Part shown: positions 40,584-49,920 of the stretch, one piece after another
How the letters are laid out: each line of letters starts with the position of its first letter
Position numbering within the stretch: position 1 is the stretch's first letter
Assembly (NCBI RefSeq): GCF_900102075.1
Contig: NZ_FNAV01000008.1
Span: 62,001-126,000 of the forward strand
Length of the DNA stretch: 64,000 nucleotides
Direction of reading: 5' to 3'
Source of the DNA: Salipiger thiooxidans
GTDB taxonomy: Bacteria > Pseudomonadota > Alphaproteobacteria > Rhodobacterales > Rhodobacteraceae
The notes under the pieces: generated by a model
Database searches by the model: none
The model's input: only the letters and a program-made list of their open reading frames with translations
Told to the model about the DNA's origin: nothing
Translations under genes and position numbers: made by a program

Positions 40584-42554
40584 ATGCTCGATTACCTGAT
40601 CGCGGCGATGTCGCCGCTCAACATCCTTCTGGCCCTGCTGGGCGTCGCCGCGGGCACCATCATCGGCTCGATCCCCGGGCTGACCGCCACCATGGCGGTG
40701 GCGGTGCTGGTGCCGGTGACCTTCGCCATGTCGCCCGACAGCGCACTGATCCTGCTGGGCGCGATCTACACCGGGGCGATCTACGGCGGCGCCTACGCGG
40801 CCATCCTGCTCAACACGCCGGGCACGCCTTCGGCCATCGGCACCACCTTCGACGGCTACCCGATGGCCAAGAAGGGCGACGGGGATCTCGCGGTCTCGGT
40901 GGCCTGCCTGTCGTCGCTGGTGGGCGGGATGGTGGGCGCGCTGGCGCTGCTTCTGCTCGCCCCGCCGCTGGCCGAGGCGGCGCTGGCCTTCGGCCCGGTG
41001 GAGTACTTCTGGCTCGCGGTCTTCGGCCTGTCGCTGATCGCGGCGCTGTCGACGGGGGATTTCCTCAAGGGGCTGATCGGGGCGGGGTTGGGGATTCTCA
41101 TCGCCATGATCGGGATTTCCGAGACCAGCGCCGAGGTGCGCTTCACCTTCGGCTCGAACACGCTGCTCGGCGGCATCGAGACGGTCTCGGCCCTCATCGG
41201 CCTTTACTGTGTGCCGGTTCTGATGGAGCTGGTGGCCCGCCCCGAGCGCCATCTCGAGCAGCCCGAACAGTCGCGCGGCTTCCGCCTGCCCGAGGCGGTG
41301 GCGATCATGCTGCGCGAAAAGGTCAACCTGCTGCGCAGCTCGGTCATCGGAACGCTGGTGGGCGCGCTGCCGGGTGCCGGCGGCTCCATCGCGGGGCTCG
41401 TGGCCTATTCCGAGGCGCGGCGCACCGGGCGCGGCGAGCCCGCCTACGGGCAGGGCAACCCGGGCGGCATCGTGGCGACGGAATCCGCCAACAACGCCAC
41501 CGTGGGCGGCGGCTTCATCCCGACGCTGGTGCTGGGCATTCCCGGCACGCCGCCCGACGCGGTGATCCTCGGCGCGCTGCTGGTGCAGGGCGTGCGCACC
41601 GGGCCGACGCTGTTTTCCGAGGGCTCGAGCATCGTCTACACCTTCATCTTCGGGTTGTTCCTCGCGACCCTGCTGATGCTGCCGGTGGGGCTGCTGATCG
41701 GACGCTTCGCCTACCGCGCCATCGTGCAGGCGCCCAAGGCCGGGCTGGTGCCGGTGGTGGCCTTCATGACGGTGATCGGCAGCTTCGCGATCCGCAACAG
41801 CCTTGCCGACGTGGGCGTCATGGTGGTGCTGGGCATGATCGGCTGGCTTGCCACGCGCCGGGGCTTCTCGGTCTCGCCCATCGTGCTGGGCCTGATCCTC
41901 GGGCGCATCGCCGAGGAGGCCTTCGTGCAGAGCTGGACCATCGGCGACGCCATGGGCAACGTGGCGGGGCAGTTCTTCGGCCGGCCGCTGTCGATGGTCA
42001 TCATCGCGCTGACCCTGCTGAGCTTCATCTACCCGTTCATGCCGCGGATCCGGCAGATCGTCACCCGGCAGACCCCGCTGGAAATCGCCGAGCGCGTCAC
42101 CGCCTCGCCCGCCGCCATCGCCCGTGACCTCGTGGGCATCGGCGTCATGGCCGCGGTGGCGGCGACCGCGCTGGTGCAAAGCGCCTCGCTCAACCCCGAG
42201 GCGGCGGTCTTCCCGCGCACCATCGCCATCGCGATGCTGGTGTTCTGCGCGCTGGCGGCGCTCAACGCCGTGGTCACCCGCCACGTGGTCGAGGACCGCT
42301 CGGACGGCTCGACCCCGCGCCGCCTGGCCGTGCCGGTGGCGATGGCGGTGGGCGTGATGCTGGTGCCGGTCCTGGGCTTTGCCTGTGCGGGCATCGTCAT
42401 GGGGCTGGCGCTGATGGTCTGTGCCGAGCATGAGCGCCGCAGCGCCGGAAGCTGGGCGCTGCTCGCGGGTGGCGTGGCGGCGATCATCCTCGCCTTCACG
42501 CTGGGCTTCCGCGAGATCCTGTCGGTGCCGCTGCCCGGCGGCCGGCTGTTCTGA
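40584..42554 (+). CDS. Fused TctA-TctB permease of the tripartite tricarboxylate transporter
   Basis: 656-residue membrane protein. Residues about 1-500 are a complete TctA (GSIPGLTATMAVAVLVPVTF, TGAIYGGAYAAILLNTPGTP, ALPGAGGSIAGLVAYSEA and GNPGGIVATESANNATVGG are the conserved repeats). From about 510 to the end come four more helices with the NPEAAVFPRTIAIAMLV start of a TctB small subunit. Normally these are two genes, tctB preceding tctA; here they are one polypeptide in the order A-B, giving fixed stoichiometry. It should import the ligand of the preceding receptor, probably sulfolactate, using the proton or sodium gradient. Confidence 0.9.
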   Translation: MLDYLIAAMSPLNILLALLGVAAGTIIGSIPGLTATMAVAVLVPVTFAMSPDSALILLGAIYTGAIYGGAYAAILLNTPGTPSAIGTTFDGYPMAKKGDGDLAVSVACLSSLVGGMVGALALLLLAPPLAEAALAFGPVEYFWLAVFGLSLIAALSTGDFLKGLIGAGLGILIAMIGISETSAEVRFTFGSNTLLGGIETVSALIGLYCVPVLMELVARPERHLEQPEQSRGFRLPEAVAIMLREKVNLLRSSVIGTLVGALPGAGGSIAGLVAYSEARRTGRGEPAYGQGNPGGIVATESANNATVGGGFIPTLVLGIPGTPPDAVILGALLVQGVRTGPTLFSEGSSIVYTFIFGLFLATLLMLPVGLLIGRFAYRAIVQAPKAGLVPVVAFMTVIGSFAIRNSLADVGVMVVLGMIGWLATRRGFSVSPIVLGLILGRIAEEAFVQSWTIGDAMGNVAGQFFGRPLSMVIIALTLLSFIYPFMPRIRQIVTRQTPLEIAERVTASPAAIARDLVGIGVMAAVAATALVQSASLNPEAAVFPRTIAIAMLVFCALAALNAVVTRHVVEDRSDGSTPRRLAVPVAMAVGVMLVPVLGFACAGIVMGLALMVCAEHERRSAGSWALLAGGVAAIILAFTLGFREILSVPLPGGRLF

Positions 42555-42573
42555 ACGGGCGGAGGGCATGGCG

Positions 42574-43608
42574 ATGCGATCTCCGGGCCTGACCCTGCCG
42601 CGCCGTGCTGCGCTGGCGTCCACGGTGCGCAGCCACTGGCCGGGCGTGCTGGTCTGCGGCCTCGCGGCGCTGGCGGCGCAGTTCCTGTCGGACCATTACG
42701 GCGCGCCCGCGATGCTGATGGCGCTGCTCATCGGGCTGTCGCTGCATTTCCTCGTGGAAGAGGGCGAGCGCTGCGCCGCGGGCATCTCGGTCTCGGCCCG
42801 CACCGTGCTGCGCATCGGCGTGGGACTCCTGGGCGCGCGCATCAGCTTCGAGGTCTTCGCAGAGCTCGGCCCCGGCGTCATCGCGCTGGTGGTGGCGGCG
42901 CTGGCGGCGACCATGGCTTTCGGCTGGCTGGCGGCGCGGGTGCTGGGGCGGGGCTGGCGGCTGGCGATCCTCACCGCGGGCTCGGTGGCGATCTGCGGCG
43001 CCTCCGCCGCCATGGCGATCGCCGCGGTGCTGCCGAAGAACCCGCTGTCCGAGCGCAACCTCAGCTTCACCGTGTTCTCGGTCACGCTGCTCAGCACGCT
43101 GGCGATGATCCTCTACCCGATCCTCGCGCAGGCGCTGGGGCTGGGCGAGCTGGCCTCGGGCGTCTTCCTCGGCGGCACCATTCACGACGTGGCGCAGGTG
43201 GTGGGGGCGGGGTTCTCGGTCTCGGACACGGTCGGAGAGACCGCCACCACGGTCAAGCTGATCCGGGTCTCGATGCTGGCGCCCTTCGTGCTGATCCTGA
43301 CGCTGGCCCTGCGCCGCGCCGGGGTCGAGGACCGCCACGGCAGCGCCCGCCCGCCCGCGGTGCCGGGCTTCGTGCTGTGCTTCCTCGTGCTGGCGATGGT
43401 CAACTCGCTGGGCTGGCTTCCCGAGGCGCTGCGCTCGCTGCTCTGGGCGGCGTCGAAATGGGCGATGCTCACCGCCATCGCCGCGGTCGGCATGAAGACC
43501 GAGCTGAAGCGCATTCTAGAGGTGCCGCGCCAGTCGGTGGTGCTGATCGTGCTCGAGACGGTGTTCATCGCCATGTTCGTGCTGGGCGGGACGCTGCTGC
43601 TGACCTGA
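42574..43608 (+). CDS. Putative sulfate/sulfite exporter, YeiH family
   Basis: 344-residue membrane protein with about ten helices. Family landmarks are ALLIGLSLHFL, VGLLGARISFEVF, ICGASAAMAIAAVLP, ERNLSFTVFSVTLLSTLAMILYPI, VFLGGTIHDVAQVVGAGF and AAVGMKTELKRI. The family is classed as putative sulfate exporters. It directly follows the sulfolactate uptake and desulfonation genes, and sulfite release by SuyAB makes export of sulfite or sulfate necessary, so that role is likely here (compare the exporters SuyZ, TauZ and CuyZ of other sulfonate clusters). I chose the ATG at 42574 because GGAGGG then has proper spacing; 42568 is the alternative. Confidence 0.83.
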   Translation: MRSPGLTLPRRAALASTVRSHWPGVLVCGLAALAAQFLSDHYGAPAMLMALLIGLSLHFLVEEGERCAAGISVSARTVLRIGVGLLGARISFEVFAELGPGVIALVVAALAATMAFGWLAARVLGRGWRLAILTAGSVAICGASAAMAIAAVLPKNPLSERNLSFTVFSVTLLSTLAMILYPILAQALGLGELASGVFLGGTIHDVAQVVGAGFSVSDTVGETATTVKLIRVSMLAPFVLILTLALRRAGVEDRHGSARPPAVPGFVLCFLVLAMVNSLGWLPEALRSLLWAASKWAMLTAIAAVGMKTELKRILEVPRQSVVLIVLETVFIAMFVLGGTLLLT

Positions 43609-43692
43609 CCGCCCCGCGCGCGGTGGTTGGCGTTTGCGGCAAGGCTGTGAAAGGATGGCCGGACGTCCCCTTTTCCCACGCCCGGTTCCCCG

Positions 43693-44712
43693 ATGCAGCA
43701 GGCCCGATCCGACCTGACCGACGCCGCCCGGCCCCAGGCCGCGCTCGGCGACGTGTTCCGCGCCGAGATCCTCGCCGCGCGGCTCGAGGGCGCGCTGCGC
43801 GCCGATGCCGAGCTGGCGGCGCTGTGGCGCGGTCAGGCGGCGGTGCAGGAGGCCTGCGCCTCGGCCTGGCTCGAGGACCTGCCGGTGACGCCCGAGGACC
43901 TGCTCTGCCGCAGCTTCCGCGACCGGGTGGGCGATGCCGACCGCGACCGGGCCTCGGTGACCGCGGCGGGTCTGTTGCGCGGGCTGCATTCGCCGGGACC
44001 GCTCGAGACCGACCCCGAAGAGGTGCTGACCCGGCTCTGGACGCTGGCGGCGGGCGACCGCGTGCCGCCCTTCCTGCCCGAGGATTTCGACGCGGTGCGT
44101 GCGGTGCTGGCCGGGGCCGAGAGCCCCATCCTCGGCGCGCTCTCGGTCGCGCGGCTGGTGGGCTACGCCACCGAGGGCCGGGCACCTGCGGTCGAGCGGC
44201 TGGCCTTCGTCGCCGCCGACCACGCGCTGCGCGGCTCGGGGCGGTTCATGCTGGGCGAGGCCGAACCTCATGCGCTGGTCGCCGCGCCGCGCGGGGTGTG
44301 GGTGCTGCAGCCGGCGCTGGGGCTGGTGGACAATGGCTTCCGGCTCTGGTCGGTGGCGGGCCCCGAACGCACGGCCGAGCTGCTGGCGGGGCTCAGCCGG
44401 ACGCTGGAGCGCGGGCTCGGAGCGCTGCCGATGCTGCGGCGCTGGCTCGAACAGGCGGGGGCGGCGAGTGGCGGCGCCCATGGGGCCTCGCGCCTGCCGC
44501 AGTTCCTCGACCTGCTCAAGACCCGGCCCATCGTCACCGGGCCCGGCGCGGCGCAGGCATTGCAGATCACCCCGCGCGGGGCGCAGAAGCTCATCGACCA
44601 GGCCGCCGAGCTGGGCCTCGTCGCCAAGATCACCCCGCGCGCGAGGTGGCGGGCCTGGGCGGTGACGCCCTTCGCGCGGATGCTGGGCCGGGGGCCGGTG
44701 CAGGCCCCCTAG
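43693..44712 (+). CDS. RHE_PE00001-like (DUF1612/HTH) protein of plasmid type
   Basis: 339-residue soluble protein without catalytic motif. A helical N-terminal domain (LGDVFRAEILAARLEGALRADAELAALWRG) leads to a C-terminal winged-helix stretch (ITPRGAQKLIDQAAELGLV, then RARWRAWAV), the arrangement of the RHE_PE00001/DUF1612 family seen mainly on Rhizobiales and Rhodobacterales plasmids. These proteins are presumed DNA-binding but their role is unknown. The middle part is rich in Ala, Gly and Leu. It sits 84 bp after the exporter and converges on the outer-membrane protein, with no link to either. I recognise the fold pattern more firmly than the family name. Confidence 0.6.
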   Translation: MQQARSDLTDAARPQAALGDVFRAEILAARLEGALRADAELAALWRGQAAVQEACASAWLEDLPVTPEDLLCRSFRDRVGDADRDRASVTAAGLLRGLHSPGPLETDPEEVLTRLWTLAAGDRVPPFLPEDFDAVRAVLAGAESPILGALSVARLVGYATEGRAPAVERLAFVAADHALRGSGRFMLGEAEPHALVAAPRGVWVLQPALGLVDNGFRLWSVAGPERTAELLAGLSRTLERGLGALPMLRRWLEQAGAASGGAHGASRLPQFLDLLKTRPIVTGPGAAQALQITPRGAQKLIDQAAELGLVAKITPRARWRAWAVTPFARMLGRGPVQAP

Positions 44713-44722
44713 CACCGGCCTC

Positions 44723-45490
44723 TTACGGAGACAGCACCTTCACGGTGAAACCCCAGACGTCCTCGGGTCCGTTGCCGTCGTCGTAGAAATTGTACTCGTA
44801 GCTCAGGCCAAGCTGGACCGGCGTTGAGCCGAAGGTCACCAGCTTGCTGAGCTGCAGGCCGACGGGGATCGAGACGAACTCGTCCTGTTCCCAGTCGTAG
44901 GTGAAGGACATGTCCGAGCTGCCGATAGACCAGCCGTCGTTCAGTGTGACCGAGAAGATCGGCTGCAGCACCGAGACATTGACCGGGTCGCGGTCGCCGT
45001 CGCCACCCATGTCGATGATGTTCTGGTTGAACAGGCCCCAGATGCCCCAGTTGGCCTGCGCAATGAAGCCCGCCGCCGGGCCGAGGCCCCAGCGGTCGGT
45101 GGTCAGGTCGTCGTCGCCCACCGGCAGCAACGCCACGGCGCCGAGCCCGAAGCGGCCCCAGCTGCGGTCGAAGGTGGTGAGGTTGAAGACCGTGGCGTCG
45201 GACCAGCCCTCGGTGTCGCCGGGGCTCGAGGTCACGTAGGGGAGGGTCAGGCGGAAGATGTTGTTGGTGCCGCCCAGCGTGTAGGGAATGGCCAGCCGGA
45301 ACTGAAGCCGGTTGCCGTCGGCGTCGTCGAGCCCGTGATAGCGCGACGTGTAGAAATCCTGAAACACGTAGGCGGTGAGCGAGGCGGTCGGATCGCTTGC
45401 CGCCTGGTTGAGGTCCTGGCCGCCGTCCTGTGCCGTGGCCGCGGTGCCGAGCACTCCGGCAAGCACCACGGTTGAGATAAGACTACGCAT
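44723..45490 (-). CDS. Outer-membrane beta-barrel protein
   Basis: 255-residue secreted protein. The signal peptide (about 1-20, STVVLAGVLGTAATA) is cleaved before QDGGQD. The remainder alternates short amphipathic strands with Gly/Asp turns and ends with GFTVKVLSP, as in barrel proteins. Segments such as RLQFRLAIPYTLGGTNNIFRL and GLGAVALLPVGDDD resemble the phenol-degradation MetA/transporter-like barrel families. It probably forms a small-molecule pore. The ATG at 45490 follows AAAGGA. The stop is close to the 3' end of the convergent plasmid-type gene, with no terminator in the 10-bp gap. Confidence 0.7.
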   Translation of the reverse strand: MRSLISTVVLAGVLGTAATAQDGGQDLNQAASDPTASLTAYVFQDFYTSRYHGLDDADGNRLQFRLAIPYTLGGTNNIFRLTLPYVTSSPGDTEGWSDATVFNLTTFDRSWGRFGLGAVALLPVGDDDLTTDRWGLGPAAGFIAQANWGIWGLFNQNIIDMGGDGDRDPVNVSVLQPIFSVTLNDGWSIGSSDMSFTYDWEQDEFVSIPVGLQLSKLVTFGSTPVQLGLSYEYNFYDDGNGPEDVWGFTVKVLSP

Positions 45491-45739
45491 GCGAGATGTC
45501 CTTTGTCCGTGCGGGGCGGGGCCTCGGGCGGCGGGGCGGTCGTCCTGCCGGTGAAGCCTTGTCCCGGGATGCCCTTCGCGCGGAATCCGCGCCAGCGTCA
45601 TTCTATCATAGCGTGTGCCTCGCGTATCGCGCTTTTCACACGCCTTGCGGAGGTATGGGGCCACCGTCTCCCCGCGATCACGGTTGCCCCGGAGGGGCCT
45701 GTGCCTTTGCACGGGATGCAACCGCCGCGCCGATGGCCC

Positions 45740-46637
45740 GCCCGCTGGGGCGGTCACCTTCCTCTCGGCCGAGAACCTCTCGGACAAGTGGGACCCCTGC
45801 AACCACATGCTGCTGTCCTGCGGGGGCCCGGAGATATCGCCCGCCCACGTGGTGGATGCGGGCACGCTCGACGAGACGTTCGTCGGCACGGGCCCCTTCA
45901 CGTGGCTGTCCTGCGAGGGCGAAGAGGCCGGCGTGAAGCTCGAGGCCAACACCGGATAATGGGACGGCACGCTGCACCTTGCCGGGTACGTCTTCCGCTT
46001 CGTCGGGGACAGCCAGACCCGCCGTGCCACGCTGCGGGCCGGGCAGGCGCAGATCATCGACCGGGTCGAGCCGGACAGGATCCCGATGATCGAGCCCGAC
46101 CCGAACCTCGGCGTGGGGCGGGTGAAAAGGGTCGAGAGCAAGTGGCTGACCTTCCGCGTCGCCAAAGAGCCGATGAACACCCTCAAGCTGCGTCAGGCCA
46201 TCGCCCACGCGATCGACGTGGCGTCGATCATCGAGAACATCATGATGGGCTCGGGCGAGGCCAACAACGCGTTCCTGACCGCCTCGCACATGTTCGCGGG
46301 CGCCTCCGACAGCTTCCCGACCTATGCTCCGGAAAGGCCATGGCGCTGCTTGCCGGGGCCGGCTACCCGAAGGGCGAGGGGCTGCGCGAGCTGACCTGCC
46401 ACGTCACGGTGGGGTTCCGCCCGAGGACCAACGAATACGGTCAGTTCATCGTCCAGACCCTTGCCGACATCGGCATCAAGGTGACCCTGCAGGCCCTTGA
46501 GGCCGCCAAGTACAACCAGATGCTCTTCGGCCCCAGGGCGGGCGATCTCTTCGAGCACGGCTGGTTCATCGCCACCACCGACCCCGAGGTGCTGCTCTCG
46601 TCGCTGCTCCGCGCCACCCCTATTCCGAGGGGCTGAT
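45740..46637 (+). pseudogene. Decayed ABC transporter substrate-binding protein (SBP family 5)
   Basis: Remnant of a peptide-type solute receptor. Recognisable pieces are FVGTGPFTWLSC ... VKLEANTG, then an in-frame TAA exactly where the family has Tyr (N-x-x-YWDGT), then WDGTLHL. Next comes the family helix KLRQAIAHAIDVASIIENIM, then after Phe-Pro-Thr-Tyr (46317-46325) a frame change to CSGKAMALLAGAGYPKGEG and YGQFIVQTLADIGIKVTLQ. One nonsense codon and at least one frameshift are present and the N-terminus is missing, so no functional receptor can be made. It is continuous with an ATPase remnant, suggesting a collapsed transporter operon. Confidence 0.75.
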
Positions 46638-47041
46638 CCGCCCGGTGCCCTCCGAGAGCGTGGGCCAGCCGTCGAACTTCCTGATGCGGGTGCCGGGGCA
46701 GTTTTCCGGCGGCCAGCGCCAGCGCGTCGCCATCGCGCGGACGCTGGTGCCCGAGCCGGAGCTGCTGCTGCTCGACGAGCCGGTCACGGCGCTCGACGTG
46801 TCCATCCGGGCGCAGGTGCTCAACCTGCTGGCAGATCTGCGTCGGGATCGCGGGCTCGGCTACCTTGCGGTGTCGCATGACCTTTCGGTCCTGCGCTTCC
46901 TGTCGCACGATGTCGGCGTGATGCACGGGGGCCGCATCGTCGAGCGCGGCAGCGTCGAGCGGGTCACCACCGCGCCGGAACACGACGACACGCGCCGCCT
47001 GCCCGAGGCGGCGCCGACCATCGCCCGCTCGCTGGATCGCT
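46638..47041 (+). pseudogene. Truncated ABC transporter ATPase (OppD/OppF-like C-terminal part)
   Basis: Carries only the second half of an oligopeptide-type ATPase: signature [15 protein letters not shown], Walker [19 protein letters not shown], switch region [16 protein letters not shown] and the C-terminal [14 protein letters not shown]. Walker A and the Q-loop are gone. The frame is open but begins abruptly inside the receptor remnant, so a deletion fused the two genes. It has no ribosome site of its own. Confidence 0.8.
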
Positions 47042-47064
47042 GGCGGCAAATACGGAGAGCCAGA

Positions 47065-47316
47065 ATGTGTGACACCATGATCGCGATGGGCACGATCACC
47101 GGGACCGGGCGAACCAGCCTCGCCAAGACCTCGGACCGAGAGCCGAACGAGGCGCAGTATCTCACCCCCACCCCCGCTGCCGTGCGCACCCTTACGGCGA
47201 CGGCGGGCGCGTTGCAGGCCGACCGCCTGCCGCCGCGCGGAGACGATCCGCGCGGGCCGTACCTGAAGGAGGTCGCCGCCCCGGCGCCCGCAACCGCAGT
47301 GAAGGAACCCGCCTGA
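47065..47316 (+). pseudogene. Fragment of a C69/secernin-type dipeptidase
   Basis: Starts [15 protein letters not shown] and continues [15 protein letters not shown], the classic N-terminus of the peptidase C69/secernin family, in which Cys2 is the N-terminal nucleophile. A GGAGAG lies before the ATG. After about residue 33 the family sequence stops and an Ala/Pro-rich tail of about 50 residues follows to the stop codon, so the catalytic domain (normally several hundred residues) is lost. It is immediately followed by the glutamine-synthetase-like gene. Confidence 0.65.
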
Positions 47317-47317
47317 C

Positions 47318-48637
47318 ATGGATGCGACGACAGCGACACATCTCACCGAGTACGACGACCTGCACGTGGGGATCTTCGATCTCGACGGATTGTTCCGGCA
47401 CAAGCTCGTGGACGCGAAGAAGGCGGCGAAGCTGATCGACAAGGGCTACAGCTTCTGCGACGTCATCCACGCCTGGGACAGCGCCGAGATGCAGTGGGAG
47501 GACGACCGCACCTACATCGACCGTCCCGCCAGGGTCTATCCCGAGACCATCCGCCACTGGCCCTTCGGCCCGCGCGCCGGGGTGGCCATCGCCGATTTCA
47601 CCGGAGAGTACGGCGAGAATTCGCCCCGCAACCAGCTTGCGCGCCAGCTCGACAGGGCCGGGGCCATGGGCCTCGAGGTGACCGCGGCCTTCGAGTACGA
47701 GTTCTTCCTGCTCGACGAGACCGCCGACAGCCTGCGCGCCAAGGACTACCGGGACCTGCAGCATTTCGCCAAGGCCAACCGCACCTATTCGCTGCAATCC
47801 GCCGCCTCATACGGCGATCTCTTCGACGGGCTGCGCGCCTGCATGAAGACGCTGGGCATCGGGCTCGACAGCCTCCATACCGAGCTCGGGCCGGGCTGTT
47901 TCGAGGCCCCGCTGGCCGCCGTGCAGGGGATCCGCGCCGCCGATGACGCGGCGCTCTTCCGCAACTTCGCGCGGGCCTATTTCGCGCGCGCCGGGCTGAC
48001 GACGGTGTTCATGTCGAAGCTCGATCCGGGGCTCTCGGGCCAGTCGGGGCATTTCCACGTCTCGCTGCAGCGCGCCGGTGCGCCGGTGTTCCATGATCCC
48101 GACGCCCCCGACGGGCTGTCTCAGGACGCGCGGCATTTTATCGGCGGGCTGCTGCGCCTGACGCCCGAGATGCTGGTGCTGACGGCGCACACGGTCAACG
48201 CCTACAAGCGGCTGGTGCCGGGGGCCTGGGCCCCGACCTGGGCGAGCTGGGGCGTGCAGAACCGGACCGCTGCGGTGCGCATCATCAACGACAGCCCCGA
48301 GGCGACGCGGGTCGAGTTCCGCGTGCCCTCGGCGGATTCCAACCCGCACGCGGTGATGGCCATGTGCCTCGCCGCCGGGCTCTGGGGCATCGAGAACCAG
48401 GTCGACCCCGGGCGGCCGCTCGACGGCAGCGCCTACGAGGTCACACCCGCGCCCGAGACCCGCTTCCCCCGCGATCTCGTGGAGGCGGCGGACCGGCTCG
48501 AGGCCAGCGACACTGCCCGGACGCTGTTTGGCGATGCCTTCGTCGATCATTTCGTCCGCTCCCGCCGCCACGAGGTCAAGGACTACCTCCGCCAGGTCAC
48601 CGACTGGGAGATCCGGCGCTATCTCGAGCTGTTCTGA
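47318..48637 (+). CDS. Glutamine synthetase family ligase
   Basis: 439-residue GS-type ligase. The N-terminal beta-grasp region (DLHVGIFDLDGLFRHKLVD) and the catalytic domain with EYEFFLLDE (metal site), GPGCFEAPL (metal site), SGQSGHFHVSLQ (glutamate/ammonia loop), NRTAAVRI and EFRVPSADSNPHAVMAMCLA are complete. The motifs diverge from true glutamine synthetase and are closer to gamma-glutamyl-polyamine or amine synthetases. It follows the decayed dipeptidase fragment by one base and precedes an iron alcohol dehydrogenase, so an amine or glutamyl-compound catabolic role is possible but not shown. Confidence 0.87.
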   Translation: MDATTATHLTEYDDLHVGIFDLDGLFRHKLVDAKKAAKLIDKGYSFCDVIHAWDSAEMQWEDDRTYIDRPARVYPETIRHWPFGPRAGVAIADFTGEYGENSPRNQLARQLDRAGAMGLEVTAAFEYEFFLLDETADSLRAKDYRDLQHFAKANRTYSLQSAASYGDLFDGLRACMKTLGIGLDSLHTELGPGCFEAPLAAVQGIRAADDAALFRNFARAYFARAGLTTVFMSKLDPGLSGQSGHFHVSLQRAGAPVFHDPDAPDGLSQDARHFIGGLLRLTPEMLVLTAHTVNAYKRLVPGAWAPTWASWGVQNRTAAVRIINDSPEATRVEFRVPSADSNPHAVMAMCLAAGLWGIENQVDPGRPLDGSAYEVTPAPETRFPRDLVEAADRLEASDTARTLFGDAFVDHFVRSRRHEVKDYLRQVTDWEIRRYLELF

Positions 48638-48672
48638 CCCCTCACGACACCCCAAATCTACCGGAGTTCCCC

Positions 48673-49839
48673 ATGCTGGATTTCTCTACCCGGCCCGACC
48701 GCAACTGGTCGTGGCCCACCGCCATCCGCTTCGGTGCCGGACGCATCGCCGAGCTGCCCGCGGCGCTGGCCGATCTCGGTGCATCAAACCCGCTCTTCGT
48801 GACCGACGCGGCGCTGGTCTCGCTCGAACCTGCGCAGCGCGCGCTCGGGGTGCTGCGGGACGCGGGCGTGCCCTTCGGCCTGTTCTCGGAGGTCCATCCG
48901 AACCCCACCGGCGCTGCGGTGGATGCCGGCGTCGCGGCGTTTCGCGCCGGGGGCCATGACGCGGTGATCGCCTTCGGTGGTGGCAGCGCGCTCGACGCGG
49001 CCAAGGCGGTGGCGCTGATGGTGCGCCAGACCCGCCCGATCTGGGATTTCGAGGACGTGGGCGACAACTGGACCCGCGTCGACACCGCCGACCCGGTGCC
49101 GGTGGTGGCGGTGCCGACCACCGCAGGGACGGGCTCGGAACTGGGGCGGTCGTCGATCATCACCGACACCGAGGCGGGCCGGAAGATGATCATCTTTCAC
49201 CCGATCATGATGCCCGGCGTCGCGATCCTAGACCCCGAGCTGACCGTGGGCCTGCCGCAGGGGCTGACCGCCAGCACCGGCATGGACGCGCTCTGCCACG
49301 CGCTCGAGACCTTCATCACGCCCAACTTCCACCCGATGGCCGACGGGCTGGCGCTGCAGGCGCTGCGGATGATCAAGGAGGCGCTGCCGCGCGCCTGCGA
49401 GAACGGCGGCGATCTCGAGGCGCGGGCCGACATGCTGGTGGCCTCGGGCATGGCCTGCGTGGCGCTGCAGAAGGGGCTGGGCGGCGTACACGCGCTGAGC
49501 CACGCGCTGGGGGCGGTCTACGACCTGCCGCACGGGCTGCTGAACGCCATCCTGCTGCCGCACGTCACGGCCGAGAATATCGAGCACGCGCGCCCGCGGC
49601 TGACGGAACTCGCGCAGCTTCTGGACCTGCCGGGGCGGCAGGCGGAAAGCGTGATCGCTTGGCTCGAGGGTCTGCGCGACCAGCTCGGCATTCCGTCGGG
49701 TCTGGCCGGGCTTGGCGTCGTGGCCGAACGGCAGGACGAGGTCATCGCGCTGGCGCTCAAGGACCCCTGCGCGGCGGCGAACCCCGCGCCCTTCGACGCG
49801 GCGCTGGCGACGCGGATGCTTGCCCGCGCCATGGGCTGA
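48673..49839 (+). CDS. Iron-containing alcohol dehydrogenase
   Basis: 388-residue group III dehydrogenase. N-terminal NAD(P) region: GAGRIAEL and the GGGSALDAAKAVAL dinucleotide motif. Metal site: the aspartate and histidines occur in STGMDALCHALETFI and GVHALSHALGAVYDLPHGLLNAILLPH. All family ligands appear intact. Substrate is unknown; together with the preceding ligase, oxidation of an amino-alcohol or aldehyde reduction is conceivable. CGGAG lies 7 bp before the ATG. A bidirectional terminator follows at 49871. Confidence 0.9.
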   Translation: MLDFSTRPDRNWSWPTAIRFGAGRIAELPAALADLGASNPLFVTDAALVSLEPAQRALGVLRDAGVPFGLFSEVHPNPTGAAVDAGVAAFRAGGHDAVIAFGGGSALDAAKAVALMVRQTRPIWDFEDVGDNWTRVDTADPVPVVAVPTTAGTGSELGRSSIITDTEAGRKMIIFHPIMMPGVAILDPELTVGLPQGLTASTGMDALCHALETFITPNFHPMADGLALQALRMIKEALPRACENGGDLEARADMLVASGMACVALQKGLGGVHALSHALGAVYDLPHGLLNAILLPHVTAENIEHARPRLTELAQLLDLPGRQAESVIAWLEGLRDQLGIPSGLAGLGVVAERQDEVIALALKDPCAAANPAPFDAALATRMLARAMG

Positions 49840-49870
49840 CGGGCTGACGGCAGCCCGCTGACATGAGGAA

Positions 49871-49898
49871 GGCCCCCTCGCAGCAGCGCGAGGGGGCC
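49871..49898. terminator. Bidirectional terminator between Fe-ADH and hmgA
   Basis: Perfect 11-bp stem GGCCCCCTCGC / GCGAGGGGGCC with a 6-nt loop, between two convergent genes. T-runs are short on both sides. Confidence 0.8.
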
Positions 49899-49920
49899 CT
49901 ATTTCACGAAGCGGAACGCG

